The notes under the pieces: generated by a model
Seen by the model: only the letters and a program-made list of their open reading frames with translations
Database searches by the model: none
What the model was told of the DNA's origin: nothing
Translations under genes and position numbers: made by a program
Assembly: GCA_023853785.1 (NCBI GenBank)
Contig: JAJIRX010000624.1
Coordinates: 1 to 64,000, forward strand
DNA: 64,000 bases
Source of the DNA: Psilocybe azurescens
Lineage: Eukaryota > Basidiomycota > Agaricomycetes > Agaricales > Agrocybaceae
Direction: 5' to 3'
Shown here: positions 10,781 to 22,390 of the stretch, piece by piece
Numbering within the stretch: position 1 is the first letter of the stretch
Layout of the letters: each line of letters starts with the position of its first letter

Positions 10781-12729
10781 ATGGCTAATCGACTCCTTGT
10801 TGAAGGCGCCTTACCCAGGCCTCCTCCTGGTGTAACTGCCCACCCACGACTTGAGATAAGAAGATTTGTTGCGGATATTCGCCAATTCTCTCTTTACGTT
10901 CAAGCACTTCGTATGTTGTTATTTCGTCACGACCAACCTCACCGCTTACTATGACAATGAAGAGGTTTTCTATGATAGAGACAGAACCAATGTAGCATCG
11001 CATTGGCAAATCGGCGGCATTCACGGCCAGCCATACGTTGATTGGGATGGTACACCCAGTGGTGGGCGCGGTTATTGTGTTCATCGCACTGAGCTCTTCC
11101 CTACCTGGCATAGACCATACGTCGTGCTCTTCGAGGTAAATATATAATATACGCATCAAATTCCTCGTCTTTAATTAATTGTTTCATATAGCAAGAGGTG
11201 CAGAGGATCGCCCGCCAAATTGCAGCGACCTACACTTACGATCGACCGATCTGGGAAGGAGCAGCTATATCTCTACGTCAACCGTACTGGGGATGGGATG
11301 ACCTGGCCACAGTTGTCCCACCAGACCAGGTCATATTATCGCCAACTGTGCAAATTATGAGGCCGAACAGCCCGGCGCTTGTATCCGTTCCGAACCCGTT
11401 CTTGACATATACCTATCCGGCTGGCGCAAACTCTGTCTTCATTGCACCCTTCAATCGCTGGCCAAGAACCGTACGCTACCCAGATGCGGCCGGAAACAGT
11501 CAACCTGCACTTCTTCGCTCGTATGTTATAATTTCTCCTTCAATAATATATTGTCTGATCGTGACCCACATCGTCGAACAGAGCACTACTAGCAGAGGGA
11601 CCACAAATCGTGGCCAATACTCAAAGGCTCTTCTCTCTCACAACCTGGAATACATTTACTCTGGGAAGTGGGGCCACTACTGGTCTCGAGGGTATTCACG
11701 ATACCGTTCACGTCAGAACAGGTGGAGGAGGCAATATGTCATATGTTGAAACTGCCGGTACGTCTCTCTGAGTAACTGACTACAACATAGTTGACGACTG
11801 GCATAATTTAGCTTTCGATCCTATTTTCTACCTGCATCACGCTCAGGTCGATCGTGTTATCGATCTTTGGTACCGTAGGCATCGCGTATGGACACCAAAC
11901 GCAGCCAGTAAGTACATGATTCTGACTCAGCTCGATTATACCATCACTGCACTAACCACATGAGGTAGATCTATTGCCATTCCGACGCACTCAGGCCGCC
12001 TACTGGCAATCTCCAGCCATCATTGATAATAATGGCGTCTTCAACTACAGCTATGATGGTGTTATAAATAGCACACAATCGGCATCTAGCGAGGGTGCCG
12101 CAGTGGATGAACCAAGTAAGATTTATATCACTCGGTTTCATTTCTTTTCCCTTATGTCATCCTCTACAGCGACAGCTACCAACTCTGTAGCTCTGGAGTG
12201 GAGTGTCCGTGTGCAATGCAAAGAGTATGAAGTTGGAGGCAGTTTCTCTGTCTACATCTTCATCGCAAACGAAGTCCCTCCTAATCACGCAGAGTGGCTT
12301 TTGCACCCTACCTTTGCAGGCACCTTTGATGTCTTCGCCAATACAAACCCGGAGCAATGTGAAAACTGTAGCGCGCATGCTGACGACATTATCAAAGGGT
12401 TCGTGCACATCAACGACAAATTCCTCGAGAGGTCTAAACAGTCCTCTGTCGAACCTGATGTTGTGGTGCCTTATCTAAAGCAACACCTGAGCTGGGCAGT
12501 CACCAAGGCATGTTTGGTTTAGTATCTACTTCTATATGAGTCTCACACTGGCAGTTAATTTTAGGCAAACGGAGAAGTTGTTGAACTGAAAAAGTTCCCA
12601 TCGCTTGAAGTGACGGTGTTATGCACGCCCCTCGACCTTCCTGCTGGTGCGGATTACCCTCTGGAAGGCCAACCGAAGATTTACCCAGACATTACACGCG
12701 GCCGTGTTGGTGGAGAACATGCTGCCTGA
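10781..12729 (+). CDS. Tyrosinase (polyphenol oxidase), copy 1, 8 exons
   Basis: Tyrosinases are type-3 copper enzymes that hydroxylate phenols and oxidise catechols to quinones, feeding melanin synthesis. Exons: 10781-10910, 10963-11135, 11192-11520, 11582-11757, 11812-11907, 11969-12115, 12170-12507, 12565-12729; 517 residues, no stops. CuA: His64 (GGIHGQPY), His84 and His93 ([15 protein letters not shown]), with Cys82 two residues before His84 as in the fungal thioether bridge. CuB: His250 and His254 (GIHDTVH) and a His of YLHHAQVD (about 278-279). The last 180 residues form the fungal C-terminal domain with a CENC (CxxC) copper-loading motif. No signal peptide, so probably cytosolic. Intron 7 uses a GC donor (AAG/GCATGT). 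Intron 6 is 54 bp and stop-free, so its retention would not break the frame. Confidence 0.93.
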
Positions 12730-13390
12730 AAGTAGCCACCTGCGCCTTGGTCAGCAACACTTGAATATGGAAAGACAAGAAGAAGTTCATTCAAATTGTA
12801 TTTGTATCGCAAACTGTGATTATGCGCTTCCCAATTATGCGGCTTTCATTTTTTTCATCGGTTTCAATTTTTGCCCTTTCATCGCTCGAACTTGTCAGCT
12901 TTCCTCGGCCTTGTTCTGTGATGTATCGCGGACTGTTATCCACACATTAACACTCAGCCTATAATGCTGTTACATATCAGATTTCCAGCTTCCCGTAGTC
13001 TAGCAATCGCTTGAAAAATGTCCTCCGAACCGAAGTATCTACTTAGTTAGAAACGCCACTGTATACGTCAAGTATTCAATCGGATTTCGTATAGGTCAAA
13101 GAGGCGACGATCATGAGACACATAATGATAAATTGAAGGTCCTGAAGCCCAGTCAAATATGCACTGAATGACGGGATCGAATGGATTTAGTTCTGAACAA
13201 CTTTTGAATATGACTATTTCTGGTTTCTTTTGAGACAGTTATACACCGTGAATTGCTGACGCGAATATCACCTAATCACCGATTGAACCGAGCGTTTGGC
13301 CATCAGATTAGATTAGTCTTTGCGCGCTTGCTAAGTTGTCACCAACAATGGTTGGCTTGACAATCAGAAGATATTTGGCAACGGCTTTAG
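12730..13390. other. Tyrosinase 3' flank, no gene seen
   Basis: The sequence is non-coding by eye but remains alignable with 31940-32580 downstream of tyrosinase copy 2, so it belongs to the same duplicated unit. Confidence 0.6.
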
Positions 13391-13642
13391 AGCAGTGTTG
13401 GCATCGCCTGTGGATATCCACGTGGATGCCGACATATCCTACATTGTATGGATACCCACGGAAGACGTGGGCCTGGGGATGCCCGATATGGAAGTTGGGT
13501 GGAGAACGTCATGAGCAATTCGAGCGCATCGTCAAATTTGCAGATAAGTATTACTTAAACTAGTTTTGTGGCTAGCAATGTGGGAATCCACCAACTCAGG
13601 GGCATGGATGTACATGCATGGGATGGTGATGCCAACACTGCT
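13391..13642. mobile_element. MITE-like insertion of 252 bp
   Basis: Termini are AGCAGTGTTGGCATCGCC and GGTGATGCCAACACTGCT, inverted with 17 of 18 matches. TTAG flanks both sides (13387-13390 and 13643-13646). The duplicated locus at about 32575-32610 lacks the insert: the flanks (...TTTGG..GC and TAGAGGCTTGAT..GTCTCAC) are joined there, giving an empty site. No transposase is encoded. The superfamily is not determined. Confidence 0.8.
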
Positions 13643-13735
13643 TTAGAGGCTTGATCGTCTCACTTTCCAACATAAGGTCTAGATTCGAGACTGCGCTTTC
13701 CATACATTAGGGATGTTTAGAGTAGACAGATACAG

Positions 13736-15193
13736 AATTGCTTGGTGTCTGTTCGGTGGGAGTTGTATAATAATAAGTGCAGCCAGTCTGCATACTTTGA
13801 AACTCTATCCTCGTTCAGGAACTACCTTCGTACATGCGAGGACGAAGAAATGCTTTATCGATGGAGCAATCAGTTGATGCGATTCATGTGTTTTTGTTTG
13901 ACTGTATTGGGTAATGATACCATAAAGCGCGCCAAAGACCCAAATGCGTAAGTTTCATACTGCTTTGATAGATAAGTTATTGACCAATGTTTCTTCCAAA
14001 TCAAGCCAAAACTTGTTATCCTACACTGAGGTTGTCACCACAATACGTATTCTGGATATCTTCCCATTTGAAAAGGGAATTCGGGGGACTAAGGACAAAT
14101 CATTGACTCTCCGATGCACAGGGACGATTGTTTTTGACACTTTTACTCGATCCCAGGATGTGGAACATATTTTGCATACGCCAATCTGAAGAGGGAATAA
14201 GGCTGAATGAGTTTGCATTAGCTGCAATGTGCTGGATACACGACATTACTAGCACGTATATGTTTATGTCTTTGCGATAATGTGGCACTACCTTTCATGC
14301 ATCATGATCATTCCTATAGTGTGATCCTGGGGCGATATCCCTGATTTCAGAGTACGACACAGGTCTCCCAGATAAAATGTTACAGGCAGTAACTGGGATC
14401 TATCATCAGTTCTTTTTACCTTCTTGCCAGAGAAGTCGATATCTAACGGAACTCATTGTCGTTCAAGTTCAAGACTGCAGCTTGGGTGCTATGCTGCATC
14501 TGATACAACCGTCCGACATAGCAATGTATATACCATCGTAGAGGAAGGGCTTGCGGGTCTGCATGGATATTGCTGTCATTCAATGTGGTTTTGGAGTCTC
14601 CGAAACTTTCAGGATCAGTTCTTCGGTGGTGACGATTCAGAGAATGACTCTCTAGGAATCAACTCGGTGATTGAGCGCCCAAGCTGGTTTCCTCATATGG
14701 CTGCATATCTTCTTAATTGGGCGATCAAGTGTCAATATCAACACCTGCATCCACAATTCAAGACACCATCCATGTGGGAACTGTCCTTGAATACCTATTT
14801 TGGCGGCTGGTTACCTTACGCATACCCAACTGAAAAAATTCTAACTGAAATCCGTGCATTACGCGTTTTGTCCTTAACCAATTCCACGCCATGGCATCCA
14901 CCCTTAGGATTCTGCTCTGGAATTAATATGTTGTTATTGGTACGCCCTTATGATACGCAGTTACATTCTGTGACTTGCACTGAAATATGGTTATAACGCA
15001 GAAATATGATTGCTTATCTCTCTCACTTGAAGAGCATGCTGGGCTCACGGGGTGGCTTGTCTCATTAGTTGAAGAGGGTGATAGTGATTCCGAAGAAGAA
15101 CATAATAATGGAACTAATCATCAAGGAAGAATGGAGGATGAAGATTTTGACGAGGACTTTAACGAGAACTCTAATGAGGACATGAATACGTAG
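13736..15193 (+). pseudogene. NACHT gene 3' half, truncated and frameshifted
   Basis: The segment is paralogous to exons 3-6 of the NACHT gene at 23929-27225 but starts inside exon 3, so the NTPase part is absent. Exon A ends at 13947 (KRAKDPNA, GTAAGT donor), exon B starts at 14006, exon C follows a TTTCAG acceptor (YDTGLPDKM), and the last exon begins after an AACGCAG acceptor near 15000 (KYDCLSLSLEEHAGLTGWL) and reads into an acidic tail rich in Asp, Glu and Asn. Relative to the intact copy there is a one-base insertion near 14095, causing a stop at 14187, and a one-base deletion near 14515. The acidic tail is in frame here but not in the other copy. Confidence 0.8.
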
Positions 15194-15329
15194 TGTCAAT
15201 AGCAGTTAGTGAATCCAATCTTTTTCGCAGTTTATGAAAAATCCACCACAACAATGTAGAAATAAATGCCTGAAAGGAAAGTGAGGTCACACCTCAGAAG
15301 GTCTGACGACCGAGACCGGTATAGCACTC

Positions 15330-15555
15330 GAATATGCCCCATTCCAGTTACATGCGCCGATGTGTGTTGGCAACACAGACATACTATCGCAGATCTTCAA
15401 CGCTTGTAGAGCAGGCTCGGCTCACGGGTCGGCTTGCTTCACCCGTTGACGAAGATATTATAGTCTGGCTCCCAGATCATTCGGACAAGGATATTCTTGC
15501 TACCTGTACTCTACATCCTCTTGTAGCTTTCAACATTTGTGTAGTACCGATATAA
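15330..15555 (+). pseudogene. Duplicate of the NACHT gene's last exon (copy 1)
   Basis: After a CAACACAG-type acceptor, the sequence resembles the terminal exon just upstream (TLVEQARLTGRLASPVDE against SLEEHAGLTGWLVSLVEE) and then runs DIIVWLPDHSDKDILATCTL to a stop at 15553. The same duplicated exon follows the intact gene at about 27530-27705. It may be a tandemly duplicated, alternative last exon. Confidence 0.5.
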
Positions 15556-15559
15556 ATTA

Positions 15560-16420
15560 CCCAGACAGCTTTTCATTACTGACAATGAATTCACTTGCGC
15601 TGGAGTGAGTCGATTGTTGGTTTCACTGGCGTCAGACATCACGAATGAAAGACCAGGTAGATTACTATTTTCAACGTACTAGACCGACTTTCTGTCATAG
15701 CTGCCACGCTCTCGATAATGGTTGAAGGGAGCAAGTTGAGCAACGCTCACAGACCCAGCTTGAATGTTTGGATTCGGCGAACATTTCCGTATAATTCTCT
15801 AGGCTATCCCGAAGCGACTTGACATAGCACGAAATCTGAATTCCTCAATAATGCCGATCCCATACAGGGCCATACGCAGGACATCTTGCAGATGAGGCAA
15901 AAATAAATTCTCTCAACAAGTTTTACAATTCGGATAGGCTAAAGTCGATGGTTTTCTTGCTCACAATGCAATGTTCTATCTTTGCTTCCGTCTTGAAGCA
16001 CAACCGGTACAGACTAGTGATGTACCACTCCTTCTGGGGCGTCATTAATGGTATGGGATTTCTAGAATAAGGCTACGTGGATATCGATGCTCAATGTTCC
16101 GTCGTTAATTCTCTCGAAGTGAAAGGGACTCTGGGGTCGTGCGCGTGTGGCCAGATTAGATTAGATCTGGATCACCCACCCATAATACTGCCAAACACAA
16201 TTGAAACACAACCCACTTTCGTCGCGCACTTTTTGTTATCCTTGTTCTTCCTTTTCTAAGTAGTGACCCTGTTCATGGTCTTGTTCTTATAACGGTTCCT
16301 CTGCATTGGCCGCCGTCACCACCATCTAGCTACTTATTGTACGTACGCTCATTCTTTCAATCTCTTACTGCCACCACTATCACCACCACGTGCTGATTAT
16401 TACCATCTATATCGCTCGAC
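15560..16420. other. No gene recognised
   Basis: Mixed-frame short ORFs only. This lies between the truncated NACHT copy and the F-box gene; base composition becomes more GC-rich toward 16400. Confidence 0.5.
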
Positions 16421-16466
16421 GTTCTATTATTCGATTCTATGACATTACAGTCGACAGAAGGGGAGC

Positions 16467-16955
16467 GTGTCGAGCCCCAGTGGATACGCAGTCGCAGTTG
16501 CAGCCTACTCGAGTACGTGCAAGAGCGACAAGAAGAGCACGAGCAAGAAGCGTAAACGCTCCTCGTCTGTACAGATCCAAGACCAAGGCGGCGACGACAG
16601 TCTCGAACAGAACGACAGTCACGACGGAGAGGAAGAAGGTTATCCTGTTGCAACAGAACTGTCTGATCAAATATCGCGCGGACAGAACGCTGCTAGGCGC
16701 AGGAAGACGCGTTTCAGAATTGTTGAACGAGGCCCGCATCCATCTTCATCCCTATCCCCACCATCTTCGACGAAAACGATAATTAAAACTACAGTCAAAG
16801 CTCGATCTCAAACTCGAACTGAAATTCAAATTCACACTCAAACTGAAACCAAATTTCAAAACCACATCCCAATCGCAACCCCCACCCACAAAAGCCTATC
16901 TAAACCGCAAGTTCAAACGCATGAAACAGATGGACTCGATGTTGATCCCAAATGA
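16467..16955 (+). CDS. Low-complexity Ser/Thr/Lys/Gln ORF upstream of the F-box gene
   Basis: An open frame of about 160 codons with a KSDKKSTSKKRKRSSS nuclear-localisation-like cluster followed by Thr/Lys/Gln-rich sequence. It overlaps the F-box start in another frame. It could be an upstream exon of the F-box gene, but I found no convincing splice junction joining it, and such repeats often leave frames open by chance. Its first codon is GTG rather than ATG. Confidence 0.25.
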   Translation: MSSPSGYAVAVAAYSSTCKSDKKSTSKKRKRSSSVQIQDQGGDDSLEQNDSHDGEEEGYPVATELSDQISRGQNAARRRKTRFRIVERGPHPSSSLSPPSSTKTIIKTTVKARSQTRTEIQIHTQTETKFQNHIPIATPTHKSLSKPQVQTHETDGLDVDPK

Positions 16956-19028
16956 CATCTTCATCGAGATCTTCACGCACCTCTGTCCAGCTGACCTCGC
17001 CGTGATTGTGCGCGTGTGCCAGCAGTTCCGCAATTTTGGGCAGGGGCAGCTGCTGCGTGAGCTGAGGTGGGTGCGGTCAAAGGCGACATGGAAGAATCTG
17101 GAGGCATGGGAGCGTTGTAAGTGGAATGGGCCTGAGCTAATGATGCCGCGGAAGGTGACAGTCGGGGTGGGCTTCGATTTCGGGACTGGGTATTATGACA
17201 TCCATGTGCGTTACACCTTCATCTTCATCTTTTCATCTACCCTTTTAACGGACGGACTGGGTACGATAATGCGACCCTACAGATGACTCGCAAGATGCGG
17301 CTGTACGACGCACTCTATACCCAGCTCTCGCGCTTCGAGCAGCTGCACACGCTCGTGCTCGACAGCACGGTCGTCTCGCTGCACACATACTACGTCCTGG
17401 GCGGCATGCGCGCCCTGCGCACACTTAGCCTTGTGAACTGCACATACATCCGCCTCGCCGATAAGTTCAGAGATCAGATCGCGGCGGTGCGCGAGTTGGC
17501 TGAGTCCAAACTGGGCATCCGCTCGAGCTCCGGGTGGCGTGTGGGGTCATTGGATCCTATGTCTTCTTCGTTGTCGAACACGGCGGCGCCCATGATAGCA
17601 GCGCCGACGCGCCTCGAGTGGAGCGGGTCCCGCGCGGAGTGGGCGGCGAACATGCACATCCCGTCCGAGTACCCGTTCGGGCGGCTCGATATCACGGCGC
17701 TCGTGCTGGATAGAATTCATAGCGGGGAGAGCACGGGCGGGAATGATTGGGACCAGGAAAGGAACGCGTTCCATCCGATGGGGTTGGTGTTTGCGAGGGG
17801 GGCTGGAGAAGTTGAGGGTGGTTTGGACGCCAGGGAGCGGCGGAGGCGTGGGCGTTTGCGTGGGCGACATATGGGGAGGATGGTGGAGATGCGCCTTGGA
17901 GTTGCAGTGGGATCGCCAAATGGACTGGGGTGTTGGACAACATCAAAAGATTTGGACGTTACATTCCCCATGCTGACGCGGGACCTGGTCAACTCCTTTG
18001 TCGCCTTCGTTGGGTGCTGCACGCGCACGGATATATTGAGTACAGGCAAGGGCAAGGGCAAAAGAAAGGGAGGGAAATAGGGAGAGGCCCGAGGATCCGG
18101 CTGGTGGTGGAGCGGCATAATTTCTCGGAGCAGGATGTTGGCACTGTGTTGATTCCAGTGGCGGGTGTGTGGAGCTATGAGGGCCCGTTGGTGTTTGCGA
18201 GGACGTTTTTGGATGTGAGTGGTGTCGAAGTCGACGGCAGCGACGATGAAAACGTAAACACGAACGCAAACACGAACACGGACAGGCGTTTACGCAAAGT
18301 CATGATGACCGAGGCCCTTGAGCTGCCCGCGCTTCTTCGTGGCCTCAAGGATCTCCCCCAAAAGCGTACAGTCACTAGAGGTGAGGATGCAGACGTGGGA
18401 TGTAGAGGTGCTTCTTGCGGTGCGCGAGCTGTTTCCAGGACATGCGGGAGCTGGTGGTTTGGTACGGCGGGGGCGAGTTTGGGGAGGTGAGTCGGGGTTT
18501 CTTTTCTTTTTTCTCTCGCTCTCTTTCACACACACTCGATGGGGTCTTTGGTCTGTTGTTCTGATTTTTTCTCTCTTTTTTTATAGGACTTCTTCGCAAC
18601 ACTCGGCGCAAACATTCTCTCCGACCATGCCGAATCTGACGATGCTCAAGCTCATGCGGGATACATTGTACGTGCAGCAGCAGATTAATTTGAGTAACAG
18701 CACTACGGATGATGAGGATGACGAAGATGGGGATGGGGATGGGGATGGTGGGGATGGTCTTTTTGGCGGTGATACGGGTGCAGACGACCACGGCCCATCG
18801 ACATTGTCCCCTCTTTCGCACTTGCAGGCCCGATCCCGCACCAAACGCAACCCAAAGCCTCTTTTACAATCCCAAGAACAATCCCTGATGAACAGGAACG
18901 GCCTGAGGGATTACCTTGCCAGGTGGGGTCGGTATTGTAAGATGCTAAGGTGTGTGCAGGTTCGTAGGGATAGGGTGTGGGAAAGGGTGTTTGAGGGCGA
19001 TGGGTGGAGGGAGAGGAAGGTCGGGTGA
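16921..19028 (+). CDS. F-box protein, copy A, 4 exons
   Basis: F-box proteins are substrate receptors of SCF ubiquitin ligases. The N terminus (MDSMLIPNDIFIEIFTHLCP, then LAVIVRVCQQFRNFGQGQLL) fits an F-box at residues 5-50; the rest has the leucine spacing seen in LRR-like F-box proteins (FEQLHTLVLDSTVV, MRALRTLSLVNCTY). Exons 16921-17205, 17283-18039, 18081-18486 and 18587-19028 give one open frame of 629 residues. Compared with copy B (59660-61394), copy A has single-base insertions near 17800, 17835 and 17948, and again near 18357, 18432 and 18627. Each set of three restores the frame after an altered patch of roughly 50-90 residues. The gene is either newly diverged or a decaying copy that happens to stay open. 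Confidence 0.7.
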
Positions 19029-20220
19029 TGGATAAGTTTTTTTTTTTGCGGGGGGGAAAGGAGGGGTTGAGTTTTTTCTCTTCGCTTCTTGTGTATTTGA
19101 TTTTTTTTTTTTTGGTGTTGGTGCTACTGGCGTTCGACTCTCCAGCACGAGCTGTGTGCTCTGATTCTTTTCACATGCCTTTGGTCACTTCCTTCCTTTC
19201 TTTCTTGATATTGTCCTCCTCTTATTCGGTCGTTCTATGTAAAGTACATGTAAACGTAAACGGCCCTGCTATGCTTACTCTGTATTACATGTACGATACT
19301 CGAGTGCATACAATGAATGCAATGAATGATATAGTTCAATCATTTCCAGTGCACGATGTCAGACGCCGACCCTCAACGACCCTCAACGACCGCAGTACAG
19401 TATCCCATTGATTGTACAGCGGAGATCACGATTGTTACAAAACCGTTCAGTAAATGGAATTGAACTCATAAAAATCTTATCCATTTTACGCTTCACTTCG
19501 GACGACGAGGTCTGGGCAGTAGTCAATCAGACGACTGTGATGTGGTGCCGGTGCCAGTACTGTAAATAATTCGCAGTCCTACCGTGTATCGCCTGTGTCG
19601 TTCCACTTGATTTAAAAATAAACAGAATAGAGGGCCAGTGGGAAGCCGAAACGCTGCGAAGAGTGCGGGTGTGCTTTTTGGTGGGTTTGCGTGAAGTGTA
19701 GCGCTGGGATCCTGGGGTAGGCTTTGATTGAATCTGAAAGGGGAAAGACGCGTACTATATCATTATGGCACGGGAGGGAAGAAAGGGTCCACAAGTCCAC
19801 ACGCACCGGCTACCTTGTCCCCGTGTTGTCCCTGGACCACTTAAAATTTAAATTGAGTCACATGCTGTGAGTGCGATGCGGGAATTGAATTGAATTTGAA
19901 TTACATATATTGAAATTGAAAATGCGATAGTGATAATATTCGTTTCCCTGCAGCGTTCCCTTTTTTTCTTCCTTCTTCCTTCTTCAGTGTTCTGCGCAGT
20001 TCTCTTTCAAGTGTACGGAGAGTGATTGACATGGCCGCTGTCTCGTCGGTACTGAGCGTCTTCTTCTGTTGCCTCCAACGCGGGCCCATAGCGGCGGCAT
20101 CGAGTCCTTTCGTGAATGCATACTATGTTGGGTTCCGTTCTATGTTTACCATGGACCAGAATGTGGGCTGGAATACCAGACACGGGCCCGAATGAGCACT
20201 CGCTTTGATACCAGCTACTA
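19029..20220. other. F-box 3' flank and intergenic DNA
   Basis: No gene seen. T-rich and purine-rich runs follow the stop; the whole stretch is alignable with 61395-62530 in copy B. Confidence 0.55.
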
Positions 20221-20427
20221 ATGACCCGACGCCGTGAGTTTTCTGCTTCTCTCTACCCTTCTACCTTGTCCCTGTCCTACTCCTGCCCATGTAAGGACGA
20301 CGACGGTCCCCGCAACGGTTTCTCATTATTACTGAATAGCCATATGTCCTCGGAGAGCATGTATGTGATCGACCACCAGCAGATGAAGCAGTGGATGTCG
20401 CATAATGCGCGGTTGAAAGAAGGGTGA
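20221..20427 (+). CDS. Small ORF, conserved part of copy A
   Basis: A 68-codon ATG-started ORF ending just after a GTGAGT donor-like site (LKEGG/GTGAGTG). The segment SMYVIDHQQMKQWMSHNARL looks protein-like. In copy B (62521-62730) the first codon is ACG-like and two stops interrupt it. It could be the first exons of a longer spliced gene; I do not recognise it. Confidence 0.35.
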   Translation: MTRRREFSASLYPSTLSLSYSCPCKDDDGPRNGFSLLLNSHMSSESMYVIDHQQMKQWMSHNARLKEG

Positions 20428-20696
20428 GTGTTCTGCTGCCTCCTTCCTCCTTTCCGTTCTTTCGTCCTTCTTTCTGTCTTTCGTCCTTCTCTTTCCTCCT
20501 CCCCTCCTCGCCTACTTTCCTGCGCGTTTTTTTTCCTGTGCACCCCCGACACCTTGCGTGTCACCCTCGCTCCCTCGCCCTCGCCCGCGTTGACCGCCAG
20601 CGCCAGCGCAGGCGTGCGGGGATTCAGGATGCGAGATGCGGGGCCGCTGGTTTTTAACTCGGGCGACTGAAGATTGGAGGGCGGCGATGTCGATTC

Positions 20697-20921
20697 ATGC
20701 CGCGGGTGCGGACTGGTGGGCATGGAGAGCTGGTTATGCTGGTTATGGCTATTTATGACGGCAAGGGTTCCACTGCGCGTCTATCCGTGGCTGCCTCCAC
20801 CCTCACGTCCGCGTCCGCATCTGCATCGAGACTCGAGTTCATGTGTGCCTCCACTCCCGATTCCGCGCATAGATTCAACCCACCTCCACCTCCACCCACC
20901 CCCATTACCGTGTTCGTCTAA
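20697..20921 (+). CDS. Conserved 74-codon ORF in the duplicated block
   Basis: The ORF product (STARLSVAAS, RLEFMCASTPDSAH, FNPPPPPPT) is conserved at the amino-acid level with 63672-63899 in copy B, including its stop. An overlapping frame (20674-20964) is open in both copies too, so the conservation may reflect recent duplication rather than selection. Probably a terminal exon of an unrecognised gene. Confidence 0.35.
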   Translation: MPRVRTGGHGELVMLVMAIYDGKGSTARLSVAASTLTSASASASRLEFMCASTPDSAHRFNPPPPPPTPITVFV

Positions 20922-20964
20922 TCTATATCGCACTGCTGCTACCCACTGCCCCAAACATCACTGA

Positions 20965-22390
20965 TACTACTGACTAACAATACCAATACCAAACCACAGT
21001 TGTACCGCCGGTAATCCCGCCACCTTTGCCACCACACTGTTCTAACGGGTCACGACGTCCAATACCACCTGCTACTATCACCATCGCCACCACACGCATA
21101 TGCGTATACGCGGGGTCATGGCTTGATGAATCTGACGCTGTCTCTGGCTCTTACTCGTATTCCCCGACTCAGCGACGGCCCTCATACCCACGCTCTGTCT
21201 CCCTCTCTCTCTTCCCTATCTGTCATCATCGTCCTCTTGATTGTATTCAACGATGATCATGATCAAACTACTCCCAAAAAAAATGCTGTCGACGCTGTTG
21301 GTGCGCACGCATGCTCGTTTGCACCTCTTGGTATGTTATATTATCGTTCGAGAACCGTCCGATCTTTCATCCGCGCACTCTGTCTCTTCGCGACACGGAG
21401 ATTTAACATACCCTTTCACTTTCACTTCCTCTTCTCCAGCCTTGATTACGCAATATCGCCGTTACACTTTCTCGCGTCTTGCTTATTTTATTGCTATTCC
21501 TATCTCGTACTCTTTCTTGACGATATACTGACTTAGTGTACCCACACGTTGCCTCTCATCACACCACACCTTCTCCCCTCGCCTCATCGCATCGCATCGC
21601 ACATCCGCTCATCACATCTCATCACATCCCCTCTCATTGTATTTCATCTCGTTGTATTTCTTCGTCAATACTGAACTCATGTCATCCTTATCACATAACA
21701 TCTTATCATAGCACACCGCACCATACCACATCAACTCCGATTTTGTTATTTCTATCCTATCCTATACTATTGACCTAGCGAATACAATGCCTCCTTCATC
21801 CGGAGCCATCAGCGTATATGATCCCTTTCCTTAGCGTAACCTGGACGTTTAGGCTAAACTTCAAACTGTGGAGTGAATTGAATGAGGAATGAAGAAAAGA
21901 GCGATCTACCGCCGCTTTGAGTATTTTTTCCTCTTTTTTTTTTTTGTTTAGGTTAGATTCGATTTCTTCCCTGGTTGGTTGATTCGTGGGTTCGATGCTC
22001 TACGATTTAATCCTGATCTATATGATATAGCGTACGCTGTGCTGCTCCCCATGTATTCATACGATACGTATCTCAGTATATAAGCGCTGAGGTACTGTGC
22101 GTTCGGAGCAGTCATATTTATAATCTAAAAGCTGGGAAGTTATGGAGATATTGACCGTGGGTAGATGAGCAGCGGGGGTACTTAGCGGGGGATGGGAAAT
22201 AGTCTCAGGCTTGGAGTCTGGGTTTGTTAGCTATGTAGCTACGTATACATAAGTTTGGCCGTAGAACGTGTGAGTGGGGATGCTGGTGGTAAGAAGCAGG
22301 ATGCGGAGCGGAACTATCATGATGCTGCTTGTGAGATGGGTTATGCGAAAGCTGAGGCCGAGGGCGAGCCAAAGGCAGTTACTGTTTCGT
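20965..22390. other. No confident gene; pyrimidine-rich repetitive DNA
   Basis: Contains CATCACATCTCATCACATCC-type short repeats (21540-21730), many C/T-rich runs and no supported gene. Copy B's alignment ends at the window edge, equivalent to about 21016 here, so the duplication may extend further. Confidence 0.5.

Larger units (their letters stand above)
17176..21020. repeat. Segmental duplication, copy A (pair of 59551-64000)
   Basis: From the CGATTTCGGGACTGGGTATT segment in F-box exon 1 onward, the sequence aligns with 59551 to the window end, including introns, 3' flank and the small ORF near 20.7-20.9 kb. Copy B has about 680 extra bases (about 62858-63537) and its 5' edge coincides with a transposon terminus (E2). 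Confidence 0.88.

Noticed and set aside
13336..13563. 75-codon ORF
   Set aside because: It lies across the MITE end and interior; the uninterrupted paralogous locus shows that the frame is created by the insertion.
16357..18535. Long minus-strand ORFs opposite the F-box gene
   Set aside because: GC-rich antisense shadows; their products are Pro/Arg/Ser-rich and unsupported by splice sites, while the plus strand has a coherent gene.
20221..21780. A single large gene across 20.2-21.8 kb
   Set aside because: Pieces look exon-like, but no continuous set of junctions could be assembled and copy B is broken at several of them.
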